DNA of 64,000 nucleotides from UBA935 sp031555615 (lineage in GTDB: Bacteria; Bacillota; Clostridia; Lachnospirales; Lachnospiraceae): assembly GCA_031555615.1 (NCBI GenBank), contig JAVBUF010000071.1:1-64000 (forward strand). Direction: 5' to 3'. A program made the position numbers and the translations under genes. Within the stretch, counting starts at the first letter, position 1; every line of letters begins with the position of its first letter. This document shows positions 8,351 to 16,900 of the stretch, in pieces. The notes below the pieces were generated by a model, which worked only from the letters and a program-made list of their open reading frames with translations, ran no database searches and was not told the DNA's origin.

Positions 8351-9856
8351 CTATTCGGCACCTTTCAAATAGCTGCTGACTGCATATACGGTCTGACCAT
8401 TGTAATCCAGCTGTGACCAGCCGTTATCACCGATTCCGGTGCGGGTCAATACCTCGCCATTGTGTAAGGTTCCCACCACGGTATTGGGATCAGCCGTGCT
8501 TGGCTCTGTCCGCAGATTGGTTACATCTTTTGCGGTTATATTTTCACTCACTGGGGTATATACCGGTCCCTGAGGCGGAGCCTGCTTCCCTACATCGGAC
8601 ATATCGGTGGTCAGATAACTGGTTACCGCATACAGGGTTTGTCCATTGTAGATGAGCCGGGACCAGCCGTTATGGCCGATGCCGGTACGGGTAGCGGTAT
8701 CACCATGGGTCAGTTTGCCGACAATGCTGGCATCGTTATTGGTACTAGGTTCATTCCGCAGATTGGTTTCCTGTTTGGCTGTTACGGTTTCATTCACTTC
8801 GGTAAAGTTGATTCCCACTTCGGGATTGGCCTCCACCCGCTCAGCCGGAGTTTCATCCTTGGCAGCCGCTTCCTGACTATATCCGAAATAGGCAATATTG
8901 ACATCGGTCTTTTTACTGATTCCGGCCACGGTTCCCTGACTGGTATACTGCCACATGTCATGACTTCCGCTGTAACTGGATTTGGCCGTTTGAGGATAGG
9001 CTACTGACGGATACTGGGCTACCCAGATTTTATATCTGCTGCTTAAGATATCGGTATTCCACAGAGCATTATTTTCCATTTCCCCTTTTGAGGCATAAAA
9101 CATCGGTGTATAACCGCTGGCGGCAATCTGATCCAGAAAGGCAATGGCCAGATTACTTCTTGCGTTATTGTCCAGTCCGTATTGACGGCTGTCGGCAGAC
9201 TGGAAATCCTCACAATTATAGGCCACCGGATAGGTTATTTTATATTTGGCGATGAGCCCAACGGTAAAATCCGCTTCCGCCTTTGCTTCCGCTTCGGTTA
9301 TGGCCGAGGAAAAGAAATAGGCTCCGATCTTGATTCCATTGGCCTGGGCCTCCTGCATATTATACCGGGCCGTAGGGTCCTCACAAATAGCTCCGTTGAC
9401 CTTGGTCCGGTAACCCACGCGAATCATGGCAAACTCCACACCGGAAGCTTTTACCTGGGCCCAGTCAATGGTTCCCTGATATTTGGATACATCGATTCCC
9501 AAAGATGCGTTGCTGTTTTCTCCCTGTCCTACCTTACTGACATCGGTACTGGCACCGATGCCCTGATCACCTCCGGCCATTTGTTCAGACTGGGGGTCTT
9601 CCTGATCATCCAAAGCACCTATGGTGGGCTCTAATGAAACTGCCGGTTCCGGTTCTGCTGTCTCCGGTTCTGCCGGCTCCGGTTCAGGCGTTGGTTCTTC
9701 AACCGGATCATCTATTTCTTCGGCAATAATCTCCACAGCTTCTATTTGGCCAGCCTCATTACGATTCTTGATTACCACAGCAATGATCAGGGCTATAATA
9801 ACGACAATCAAAAACGCTGTTGCTCCGATAAACGCATATTTAAAAGATTTATTCAT
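8351..9856 (-). CDS. Membrane-anchored GH25 muramidase with two SH3 repeats
   Basis: 501 residues: short cytoplasmic N-terminus, one membrane helix (about 8-29), an acidic Pro/Glu-rich linker (about 40-100), a GH25 lysozyme domain (about 118-320; Asp122 in GIDVSKYQG) and two bacterial SH3 domains (about 355-415 and 435-500) each marked by TNLRTEPST or a close variant. It would cut or bind peptidoglycan outside the cell. The usual DxE catalytic motif of GH25 reads N214-C-E216 (in PVAYNCEDF), so one conserved acid is Asn. Activity may be reduced or altered. It overlaps the upstream membrane-protein gene by 8 bp. Confidence 0.88.
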   Translation of the reverse strand: MNKSFKYAFIGATAFLIVVIIALIIAVVIKNRNEAGQIEAVEIIAEEIDDPVEEPTPEPEPAEPETAEPEPAVSLEPTIGALDDQEDPQSEQMAGGDQGIGASTDVSKVGQGENSNASLGIDVSKYQGTIDWAQVKASGVEFAMIRVGYRTKVNGAICEDPTARYNMQEAQANGIKIGAYFFSSAITEAEAKAEADFTVGLIAKYKITYPVAYNCEDFQSADSRQYGLDNNARSNLAIAFLDQIAASGYTPMFYASKGEMENNALWNTDILSSRYKIWVAQYPSVAYPQTAKSSYSGSHDMWQYTSQGTVAGISKKTDVNIAYFGYSQEAAAKDETPAERVEANPEVGINFTEVNETVTAKQETNLRNEPSTNNDASIVGKLTHGDTATRTGIGHNGWSRLIYNGQTLYAVTSYLTTDMSDVGKQAPPQGPVYTPVSENITAKDVTNLRTEPSTADPNTVVGTLHNGEVLTRTGIGDNGWSQLDYNGQTVYAVSSYLKGAE

Positions 9857-10451
9857 TCTTTTTCTCCATGGCCATTCCTAATGCCCCATATCCTACAAAA
9901 AACAAACTATAAGATAAGAAGGTGGAAAGATAGACACTTGTACCTACTACAAAAGCATAGGATACCGCCGGCACAAACAGCTTCACGATTTCCATCACTA
10001 AAAACAGGGTACAAATCCCCACCAGCCACCACTTAGTTGTGATTTTCCCGAACACCGTTAATAGAAAGACTGCCAGCAGCAGGGTATATACCGTTAAATC
10101 CAACCATGTATCCTGCAGCGTAAAGGTTCCCTCATAAACACTTAAATATCCGGTTTTTACCAATACCCGCAGGATAAAAACTGCCACCGGCCAGGACAAC
10201 ATCTTCAAATTCCTTTTCCCATACAAAAGCGTAAAGACTAACATCAGCACCGGAATACAAACCACGATCAGGGATTCTGTCATGTCAAACAGGCTTCCCC
10301 CGAAATGCATGGGAAACCGGTATGAAAACATAAATTCTCCGCCGATAATATTAATGGTGCAAAATTCAAAAAACAAAATGATAGCGGCACAAACTGCTGT
10401 TATAATGGGTAATTTAGAGCCCTCCGCTATTTTATAAACTTCTTTTTTCAT
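9849..10451 (-). CDS. Integral membrane protein of unknown function
   Basis: 200 residues with about six hydrophobic helices separated by short loops; no motif I recognise. The last helices are followed by a charged MEKKNE tail. The gene overlaps the start of the GH25 gene by 8 bp, which argues for co-translation and a shared role in the cell envelope, perhaps a partner of the muramidase. A plausible promoter lies upstream at 10488-10515. Confidence 0.75.
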   Translation of the reverse strand: MKKEVYKIAEGSKLPIITAVCAAIILFFEFCTINIIGGEFMFSYRFPMHFGGSLFDMTESLIVVCIPVLMLVFTLLYGKRNLKMLSWPVAVFILRVLVKTGYLSVYEGTFTLQDTWLDLTVYTLLLAVFLLTVFGKITTKWWLVGICTLFLVMEIVKLFVPAVSYAFVVGTSVYLSTFLSYSLFFVGYGALGMAMEKKNE

Positions 10452-10487
10452 AAAACTTCTCCCATCTTGCTAAAAAACTTTCATATC

Positions 10488-10515
10488 ATTCTAGCATATT
10501 TGACAGGAATTGACC
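10488..10515 (-). promoter_or_regulatory. Putative sigma-A promoter for the membrane protein/GH25 pair
   Basis: On the minus strand TAGAAT (10488-10493) is preceded by GGTCAA (10510-10515) at a 16-bp spacing, or TGGTCA at 17. It lies about 40 bp before the start at 10451. Confidence 0.4.
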
Positions 10516-10541
10516 AGATTATCGAAATATTATTTTTTTCC

Positions 10542-10574
10542 AAAAAAACACAGCAAGACATTTTTCCTGCTGTG
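10542..10574 (-). terminator. Terminator of the sigma/anti-sigma operon
   Basis: CACAGCA (10549-10555) and TGCTGTG (10568-10574) form a stem; on the minus strand it is followed by seven T (plus-strand A run 10542-10548). It sits 10 bp after the stop of the gene at 10585. Confidence 0.8.
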
Positions 10575-10584
10575 CTTTGCAATC

Positions 10585-11814
10585 TTAATATAATTGTACC
10601 GTTACCCAATCTATGTTTAAGAGATCGCTGCGGCCATTTGTTTCTGCCATTTTCTTTTCCCATTCCTCATCGTTTGCCTGCAGTTCCCGGTAATCTGCAT
10701 AATTAACCATCTCAAAAGCAACAATTTGTCTGGGTCCATAATGGTAATCAACTAAATAAGCAAACCCATCCGCTTTTACAAATTGCATTTTTATTTTATT
10801 AATTTCTAATTTTTCTCCATCTCCATAATAAAAGTAATAGGCATGTTGATATTCATCAAAAATTCCCAGTTTTTCCTGTAAAAATTTTTCGGCCTCACTA
10901 TAAATATCTTGAATTTCGTCTTTTGCCACCGAGACTGGCTGCCTTTCCACATCATCGTATTTCCCGGTGCTATAGTGAACACTGAGTAAACTGCCATCTG
11001 CCGCATCAATATTAAAATAGTAATATTCAATAGATTGTATGGAAAATGTAATGACATAGCGGGCCGGTTCCGAATCGCTATCCAGATAGCTGTTTATCTC
11101 CCGGCCATCCTCCGTCACCCCATAAATACTGTGGAGCCAGGCTTTGGCTGTTTCCAGTGCCTCATCTTCGCTGATTCCGCCCTGGGCACGAAGCTTCGCC
11201 TTGGCGGCTTCTTCCTTTTCCTTTCGGGCCTTTATCTCATCCGCAAACTCTTCTTCATAGCGCTGCTGCAAGCCATAATCTCTTTTGGCATTAAAATCAA
11301 TGATCTGCAGCAGTTCCTCATCCGTCAGCTCCCGGTCCGGCAGATAAAAGCGGCTGATAGATTTCAGAAAACAGAAATCATATTGTACTGCTTCTGCCTC
11401 ACTCTCCGCCTGCTGCAATTCTCCTTCCGGAAAGGTTCCGTTCCGGTAAGCCATCTGTAATTCTTTCATTCGCGCCCGCTCCGTTTCTGTATATTCTCTG
11501 GAAAAAGAATCTGCCTCCACCGGCTGTTCATCGATGGTTTGGACGATATCCTTTACTTCTGCCTCCGGTATTTGATCCATCCGCTCTTTTACCACGGATA
11601 ATACATAGGCACTTACCGGAACCCCAACCGCACATATGACCAGGGCAAAAATTGCTGCACCCGCTGCCAGATGACGCAGCCTGTAGTCAGTCCGCTTCCT
11701 GAATTTACTGCTCATCTGCTGCTTGACCCCCCGGATGACTTCCCTCTGCATTTCCGCTGTGATATTTATTTGTTCAATTACCTCTATGGCTGCTTTCAAA
11801 TTATTTTCCTTCAT
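10585..11814 (-). CDS. Probable anti-sigma factor, single-pass membrane protein
   Basis: 409 residues: a 50-residue N-terminal cytoplasmic part, one membrane helix (about 50-72, HLAAGAAIFALVICAVGVPV), and a long extracellular part with charged coiled-coil-like stretches (EEEFADEIKARKEKEEAAKAK) and a C-terminal region with PepSY-like sequence (DEALETAKAWL, YYYFNIDAADGSLL). The start overlaps the stop of the ECF sigma gene by 4 bp, the usual organisation of sigma/anti-sigma pairs. No zinc-binding anti-sigma motif is present, so the anti-sigma role is inferred from position and topology. Confidence 0.72.
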   Translation of the reverse strand: MKENNLKAAIEVIEQINITAEMQREVIRGVKQQMSSKFRKRTDYRLRHLAAGAAIFALVICAVGVPVSAYVLSVVKERMDQIPEAEVKDIVQTIDEQPVEADSFSREYTETERARMKELQMAYRNGTFPEGELQQAESEAEAVQYDFCFLKSISRFYLPDRELTDEELLQIIDFNAKRDYGLQQRYEEEFADEIKARKEKEEAAKAKLRAQGGISEDEALETAKAWLHSIYGVTEDGREINSYLDSDSEPARYVITFSIQSIEYYYFNIDAADGSLLSVHYSTGKYDDVERQPVSVAKDEIQDIYSEAEKFLQEKLGIFDEYQHAYYFYYGDGEKLEINKIKMQFVKADGFAYLVDYHYGPRQIVAFEMVNYADYRELQANDEEWEKKMAETNGRSDLLNIDWVTVQLY

Positions 11815-12275
11815 CCTGCTTCCTCCTGACTGATAAAACCTTTCAACTGCTCCCGCCCTCTCTGTAAACGCTTCTTCACCGCGCTGGGTGAGATATCCAG
11901 AATTTCGGCGATTTCATTGGTTTGATACCCCTCAATATAATGCAGGATAATCACGATTTTCAACTTTGCCGGCAGCAGCAGCAATTCGTTCAGAGTGGCT
12001 CCCTGCTCCGGTGCAGCATAGTAATCTGCCAATTCCTCGATATTCACCCTGGGGTGGCGCAGCTGAAACCGGCGCATATCTCTGCAGATATTGGTGGCTA
12101 CTCTGATCAGCCAGGCCTTTTCATGTTCCTCTTCCTGAAAATACGGCTTTTTTTCCATGTAGCGGCAAAAAGTATCCTGCAGAGCATCCTGCGCATCATG
12201 GGGATTGCACAGCATAACCATACAAATCTTAAATAGCATGTTACTATGCTTCATTACTACTTCTTCTACTGTCAT
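11811..12275 (-). CDS. ECF-type RNA polymerase sigma factor
   Basis: 154 residues with region 2 (about 10-75; DAQDALQDTFCRYMEKKP, then EKAWLIRVATNICRD) and region 4 (about 100-150; IILHYIEGYQTNEIAEILDI and the helix-turn-helix ISPSAVKKRLQRGREQL). It directs polymerase to stress-type promoters under control of the overlapping downstream gene. The start has GGAGGATAT before the ATG. The neighbouring muramidase unit suggests a cell-envelope signal; that link is inference. Confidence 0.93.
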   Translation of the reverse strand: MTVEEVVMKHSNMLFKICMVMLCNPHDAQDALQDTFCRYMEKKPYFQEEEHEKAWLIRVATNICRDMRRFQLRHPRVNIEELADYYAAPEQGATLNELLLLPAKLKIVIILHYIEGYQTNEIAEILDISPSAVKKRLQRGREQLKGFISQEEAG

Positions 12276-12344
12276 ATATCCTCCTTCGTATCCGCTGAAT
12301 TTACCCTTCTGATAATAAAACGAATCAACCGGTTAAATGGTGAC

Positions 12345-12376
12345 AAAAAAGGGCGGAAATTTTCCCGCCCGATTTT
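12345..12376. terminator. Bidirectional terminator
   Basis: GGGCGG (12351-12356) pairs with CCGCCC (12365-12370). An A run precedes and a T run follows, so both strands read as stem plus T tract. It closes the five-gene operon that ends at 12391 on the minus strand and isolates the sigma factor gene. Confidence 0.8.
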
Positions 12377-12390
12377 TTCGTGTTTACTCG

Positions 12391-13155
12391 TCAATTTAGG
12401 TTTACATAATAAATATCCTGTTTCAGATAATCCAAAAGCTCCTGATTATCCGCGAATCTCTCTTTGATCAGCAATTCCAGCGCACGGTGCATTTTGGCTT
12501 CTATCTCTGCTTTAGAATAACTGGCGGCACACTCTTCCAAATCAATCATTTTCGTGGTCACTTTCTTCATTACCACGGAAGGCAGGTTGAGAAACAGGCT
12601 TCGGTAATCGGGATGATACTGGGAAAGCATCTGCACCACCATTTCCGGTGAAAAACCCGAAAGAAAAGTCTGTTCTGTCCGAATACAGACAAGATACTCA
12701 TAAATGGCATCTACTCCGCATAACTCACCGGACATCTGTAAAATCGGATAATCCAAAGTCAGAATATGATCCTGGGGATAAAATCTGGCATCATAATGAA
12801 TAAAAAATGCCGGCATACCCTCGATAAAGGTATCATACAAAGCCCGGTTGCCATACCAGTTAAAATCAACAAGGATATCCTCGTACAGCTTCTTGGCTGC
12901 CAGCACTTTTGCGATGACTGCCTGATATCCTCTGTCATAAGCCTCTGCAGCCGACAGCTTCTCCTGCTGATTCCACACCTCCGTACTGCTGTCATTTGCT
13001 GTCGGCTCCGCTTTTTGATATTCCCGGATACAGTAGATCACCGCGCCCATCAACCGTTCCGCCGTTTCATAGGTTACCGAAGTACTTTCTTTGCCGGTAA
13101 ACTTCTCCGTCAATCGCTTTACCACCGGTAACAGTTCTTCCATCGTATAGTTCAT
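12391..13155 (-). CDS. Unknown protein, DUF6179-like
   Basis: 254 residues, soluble, helix-rich and acidic. I recognise it tentatively as the DUF6179 type that occurs beside the gene immediately upstream in Clostridia. No catalytic motif is visible. The start at 13155 (MNYTMEELLP) has GGGGGAG upstream, 10 bp after the preceding stop; a longer frame to 13326 would overlap that gene and lacks an RBS. It is the last gene before the terminator at 12345-12376. Confidence 0.7.
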   Translation of the reverse strand: MNYTMEELLPVVKRLTEKFTGKESTSVTYETAERLMGAVIYCIREYQKAEPTANDSSTEVWNQQEKLSAAEAYDRGYQAVIAKVLAAKKLYEDILVDFNWYGNRALYDTFIEGMPAFFIHYDARFYPQDHILTLDYPILQMSGELCGVDAIYEYLVCIRTEQTFLSGFSPEMVVQMLSQYHPDYRSLFLNLPSVVMKKVTTKMIDLEECAASYSKAEIEAKMHRALELLIKERFADNQELLDYLKQDIYYVNLN

Positions 13156-13165
13156 CCTGCTCCCC

Positions 13166-13711
13166 CTAACTGATGAGTTCATTCCAGATTTCAAAAAATA
13201 TATCCTTATCCCAGCGCATTTCTTCCGACAACTTCTCATTGCCGTATTCCCCTTTACCGCCGCTCTTGCGGTAACCGGTATAACCGCACCGGACCGCCCG
13301 GGAGAACCGTTCCAGGCAGGTTTCACTTAAGTATTCCAGGGAACCGTAACAGACACCTTCAAACTGTTCCCGCATAAACGCAATCAATTCATCATCGGTG
13401 AGTTCATCCATGGATTCGTTTTTATACAGATAGAAAATATCCTGCAAAGATGCCAGCGTATCCATATATTCATATTGACTGATATACTGGGAGTCACAGA
13501 AACTGTCGATTAATTTGGGCAGGATGCCTTCGCCGAATTCCACCCGCCGCTGCTCCTTTAACGCATTGCGGCGGCAGACCAGCAACTGTTTTGCTTCCTT
13601 TTCCGTCAATGCCAAACCGTACTTGCCGGATTTTTCATTACAGGAAAGGATTCTTACCATCTCCTGTTTTTGCCCGGCCGCTGTTATCAACTCAAATAAC
13701 TCTTCCTGCAT
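13166..13711 (-). CDS. Unknown protein, DUF6323-like
   Basis: 181 residues, soluble and acidic, with no signal peptide or membrane helix. It is tentatively the DUF6323 type that pairs with the next gene. Visible segments include LTEKEAKQLLVCRRNALKEQ and MDELTDDELIAFMREQFEG. An AAGGGGGA Shine-Dalgarno precedes the ATG. It follows the thioredoxin gene by 35 bp. Nothing in the sequence gives a function. Confidence 0.7.
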   Translation of the reverse strand: MQEELFELITAAGQKQEMVRILSCNEKSGKYGLALTEKEAKQLLVCRRNALKEQRRVEFGEGILPKLIDSFCDSQYISQYEYMDTLASLQDIFYLYKNESMDELTDDELIAFMREQFEGVCYGSLEYLSETCLERFSRAVRCGYTGYRKSGGKGEYGNEKLSEEMRWDKDIFFEIWNELIS

Positions 13712-13746
13712 AATTGTCCCCCTTCTTATAAAAAATCACTGCTGAC

Positions 13747-14355
13747 CTACTCCATGCTCATTTCAATACCCTGCCGCAGCATTGCTTCATCCATCGCTCC
13801 TTCGTAGCCGGTCACGATTATCCCCTGGGCATCAATAAAGAGGGTGCTGGGAAAGGCTCTGACACCGTACTGCATGATCACTGTCTGCCCCACGTCAAAG
13901 TAAACCGGAAATGTATATTCCTGTTCAGCAATATAGGCCGCACCGCTCTCCACCGTTTCCCGGCTTCCGTCCACTGCATCGATCATCATAAAGTGCACTT
14001 CTTCACCCAATTCTTCATATACCTTATTAAATTCCGGCATTTCTCCCTTGCAGGGCGGACACCAGCTGGCCCAGAAGTTCAGCACCACCGGTTTTCCCCG
14101 CAGTTCTGAAAGGGTAACTTCGTTACCGTCCTGATCGGTGACGGTAAAATCCGGGGCCGTAACCGGCTCTCTTTCTGCCTCACTTTCTGCCGGCTCTGTA
14201 CCTGCCGTTTCACTGTTCCCGGCGCTCTCCGTCCGGTTATCAGGCAGCGTCATATCCACTGCGCCTTTATACCGCTGATATAAAAAAGTGCTTCCGCCGA
14301 TGATTATCACCAATACCACAATTAGAATAAGTAACTGTTTTTTATTTTTTTCCAT
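13747..14355 (-). CDS. TlpA/ResA-like membrane-anchored thioredoxin
   Basis: 202 residues: N-terminal membrane helix (about 7-26), a Ser/Glu-rich linker, and a thioredoxin-fold domain (about 65-200) with the redox motif WCPPC (Cys99 and Cys102). It would reduce or exchange disulfides on the outer face of the membrane, taking electrons from the CcdA protein encoded just upstream. The start at 14355 has GGAGG six bases before the ATG; an upstream in-frame ATG at 14373 lacks one. Confidence 0.9.
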   Translation of the reverse strand: MEKNKKQLLILIVVLVIIIGGSTFLYQRYKGAVDMTLPDNRTESAGNSETAGTEPAESEAEREPVTAPDFTVTDQDGNEVTLSELRGKPVVLNFWASWCPPCKGEMPEFNKVYEELGEEVHFMMIDAVDGSRETVESGAAYIAEQEYTFPVYFDVGQTVIMQYGVRAFPSTLFIDAQGIIVTGYEGAMDEAMLRQGIEMSME

Positions 14356-14383
14356 AATTTCCTCCGGTTCCAATAATAGATAA

Positions 14384-15052
14384 CTAAGACAACAATGCCA
14401 GAAAATATCCCATCATGCCGGTCATCATCAGAATACCGATAATGACTAAAAAGATACCGCATATCTTATTGACTGTTCTGTAATTCCTTTTAATAAAGTT
14501 AAAGGCTCCCTTCAGCTTACCGATCAATACCGCGCTGATTAAAAAGGGGATTCCCAACCCCAGGGAATAACATACCAGCATCAGAATCCCTTTCACTGCC
14601 GAACCCTGCTGGGAAGCCAGCATCAATGCCGAACCCAGAAAGGCCCCCACACAGGGTGTCCAGCCGATGGAAAATACCATTCCGAAAAGAACCGTCTGCC
14701 AAAAGCTCAGATCCTTTTTCTGAGCCGTAAGCCCTTTGGCCCGATTCAGAAAACCGATCCGAATAACCTCCATAAAATTCAATCCGAATAAAACGACGAT
14801 TGCTCCCGTGACAATATTTACCATGGTCTGATAGCGGCTCAGGAAGCTGCCTATCAAACCGGCAAATCCCCCCAGTAAAATAAACACCAGGGAAAATCCC
14901 AAAATAAAGCCCAAGGCATTGGATACGGTTTTCTTCATATCCTCTTCCTGGCTGCCTCCGGCAAAGTAGGAAATATAAATGGGCAGCATAGGCAGCAAAC
15001 AGGGGGATATAAAGGTAATGATCCCTTCTAAAAATGAAATGAAATATTGCAT
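14384..15052 (-). CDS. ccdA: CcdA/DsbD-type transmembrane thiol transporter
   Basis: 222 residues, six hydrophobic helices, with both family cysteine motifs: FISPCLLPMLP in the first third and GWTPCVGAF in the second half. CcdA passes reducing equivalents from cytoplasmic thioredoxin to extracytoplasmic thiol proteins; the TlpA-like gene 28 bp downstream is the natural partner. The start at 15052 has AAGGAGAGAG upstream. It follows the DUF1848 gene by 13 bp. Confidence 0.9.
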   Translation of the reverse strand: MQYFISFLEGIITFISPCLLPMLPIYISYFAGGSQEEDMKKTVSNALGFILGFSLVFILLGGFAGLIGSFLSRYQTMVNIVTGAIVVLFGLNFMEVIRIGFLNRAKGLTAQKKDLSFWQTVLFGMVFSIGWTPCVGAFLGSALMLASQQGSAVKGILMLVCYSLGLGIPFLISAVLIGKLKGAFNFIKRNYRTVNKICGIFLVIIGILMMTGMMGYFLALLS

Positions 15053-15065
15053 ATTTACTCTCTCC

Positions 15066-16016
15066 TTAATCCTGAAACAAGTGCATCTGACCATCCCGCA
15101 GGCTTTTGGCCGGATATTCCTTCAAGCTGTCTGTCTCCTTCAGTTCCCCGCACAGCATCGGGGCACCGGGCCGGTATTTTGCCGCATTTCGCCGCACTGT
15201 CTCCGGCTGGTGATTGGCATAACAATACCGACAGCCGTTCAGGCAGGTATTATAGGTTCCCAAATCCACGCTGGCCACACAACCGCACGCCTGCCGCTGG
15301 TTCTTGTCCTTTTTGACATCCAGCCGGCAGCCCAGAAGGCGTTCCAGCCGCCGGTCATCGATACATCTGCCATGAGATATCCCGAACTGCTCCAGGGGAA
15401 TATCTTCGGCACAGGATTCCATCGTGAGCTTGCAGCTGCCGGCAATTTTTGACAACGCTTCGGCCAATTGAAGCTTTTCTTCATGACCTGGTTCTTTAAT
15501 GGATAGTATATCCATATTCTTTTTAATTTTAGTATACATATCTAAAAAACTGATTACGCACTTACCGGCAGCCGAAGCTATCTGCCCGGCTATCTGACCA
15601 AAAGTTTCCTGATGCCAGGAAACGGTATATTTCTCGCTTAACAGAATGGGATCATATCGCCAGATCACCCTGTCACGACCTATTATATCGGACAATTTGA
15701 GAAAAGTCTTAAGCCGCTCCTCCACACTGGGCAAAGCCGCCTCTACATCTGGCTGGTACCCGTTTAGGGTAAATTGGAAATAATAAGTATATTCCCTTAA
15801 TTCCGTTAGTCTTGCCAGCATCGGTTCCGGATTTTTAGACCAGAATACGATGCCGTCCACCACTTCCGAAGACAGATCGATCCGGCTCACCTGGGCCGGA
15901 TTCATGGGATTGCGGGTTAATACATACTTTTCGGCAATTCTCTGATAGAACCACTCACTGAAGTGAGCCGGGATGTCACATCTTCTGCTGGCGCTTATGA
16001 TCATATCCGTAACCAT
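15066..16016 (-). CDS. DUF1848 family protein, probable Fe-S/radical SAM-like
   Basis: 316 residues. The N-terminus (MIISASRRCDIPAHFSEWFY) and VVDGIVFWSKNPEPM are typical of DUF1848. The C-terminal part is cysteine-rich, with CGC, then CLNGCRYCYAN (CxxxCxxC). The latter resembles radical-SAM or spore-photoproduct-lyase-related proteins and suggests an iron-sulfur cluster. The reaction is unknown. Two start ATGs (16016, 16004) are possible; GGAAAGG lies very close to the first. It heads an operon with ccdA and the thioredoxin gene, hinting at thiol or metal-cluster chemistry. Confidence 0.8.
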   Translation of the reverse strand: MVTDMIISASRRCDIPAHFSEWFYQRIAEKYVLTRNPMNPAQVSRIDLSSEVVDGIVFWSKNPEPMLARLTELREYTYYFQFTLNGYQPDVEAALPSVEERLKTFLKLSDIIGRDRVIWRYDPILLSEKYTVSWHQETFGQIAGQIASAAGKCVISFLDMYTKIKKNMDILSIKEPGHEEKLQLAEALSKIAGSCKLTMESCAEDIPLEQFGISHGRCIDDRRLERLLGCRLDVKKDKNQRQACGCVASVDLGTYNTCLNGCRYCYANHQPETVRRNAAKYRPGAPMLCGELKETDSLKEYPAKSLRDGQMHLFQD

Positions 16017-16123
16017 ACCTTTCCGCTATCTATAAATTCATAATACCTATTATTTTACTATAAATACATCCGGCTGCCAATGCCGGGAAAGAATCTTCCG
16101 GCAAGATTTGGCATCTGCAGCGG

Positions 16124-16151
16124 AAAAAAAGAACCCGCGCCAACAGGTTCT
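16124..16151 (-). terminator. Terminator of the superoxide dismutase gene
   Basis: AGAACC (16130-16135) pairs with GGTTCT (16146-16151); on the minus strand a run of seven T follows. A second nested stem (TGCCAA / TTGGCA, 16074-16112) lies further downstream. Confidence 0.6.
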
Positions 16152-16185
16152 CCCTTTCCAGTATTATCCTGTATATACTTACATC

Positions 16186-16845
16186 CTACATCCTGTAAAC
16201 ACGGTTCCTCTCTGTTCCACTCAAAAAATTCCGGTTGGCCTGCTCCCAATTCACCACCTGAAACCAATCCGTTATATAGTTCGCCCTGACATTGTAATGT
16301 TTTAAGTAATAAGCATGCTCCCATACATCAATATTGATGATCGGTGTATAACGCTGCAGCTGCGGTGTATTCTGATTAGCCGTGGTAACGATACTGAGCA
16401 TCCCACTGTCCCCGGCAATCAGCCAGGCGTAGCCGGAACCGAAAACCCCCAGTGCCGCTGCGGTAAACTGCTCTTTGAACCGGTCAAAACCGCCGAATAT
16501 ATCGTTAATATATTTGGCCAGCACTCCCATGGGACGATTCCCGCCATTAGCTGCTGTCGGCTTAGCCAAAATGGAAAAATAAAATTTGTGGTTATAAACC
16601 CCTCCGGCATTATTAATAATTGATGTCTTGACTTCCGGCGGGAAATACACTGCCTGAGTAATCAGTTCTTCTAAAGACAATTCCTGCAGGGCGGGATATT
16701 CCCTTAAAATATTATTCAAATTGTTGATGTAGGTCTGGAGATGTTTATCGTGATGCAGATGCATGGTCTTTTCATCAATATAAGGTTCCAGTGCATCATA
16801 AGTATAGGGTAATGGGGTATTTACAAATTCATAATGCTCGTTCAA
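16186..16845 (-). CDS. sodA: Fe/Mn superoxide dismutase, divergent type
   Basis: 219 residues from a TTG start. Metal ligands are in place: His31 (HLHHDKH), His86 (YNHKFYF), Asp173 and His177 in DVWEHAYYLKHYN. It converts superoxide to oxygen and peroxide in the cytoplasm. Two active-site surroundings differ from standard enzymes: the usual GGHxNHxxFW reads GGVYNHKFYF (Val83, Phe90), and GSGWxWL reads GSGYAWL. The TTG at 16845 has AAGGAG nine bases upstream and gives the normal SOD N-terminus; an ATG at 16869 or 16941 would add an unrelated leader and, for the latter, overlap the kinase gene. Confidence 0.88.
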   Translation of the reverse strand: MNEHYEFVNTPLPYTYDALEPYIDEKTMHLHHDKHLQTYINNLNNILREYPALQELSLEELITQAVYFPPEVKTSIINNAGGVYNHKFYFSILAKPTAANGGNRPMGVLAKYINDIFGGFDRFKEQFTAAALGVFGSGYAWLIAGDSGMLSIVTTANQNTPQLQRYTPIINIDVWEHAYYLKHYNVRANYITDWFQVVNWEQANRNFLSGTERNRVYRM

Positions 16846-16900
16846 TTTATAAATCTCCTTTTTTCCCATTATATGACGCAAATAAGAAAAAAGTCCCTCC

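Noticed and set aside
12391..13326. Longer version of the DUF6179-like protein starting at 13326
   Set aside because: The extra 57 residues overlap the preceding gene, have no RBS and are compositionally odd; a start at 13155 has GGGGGAG upstream.
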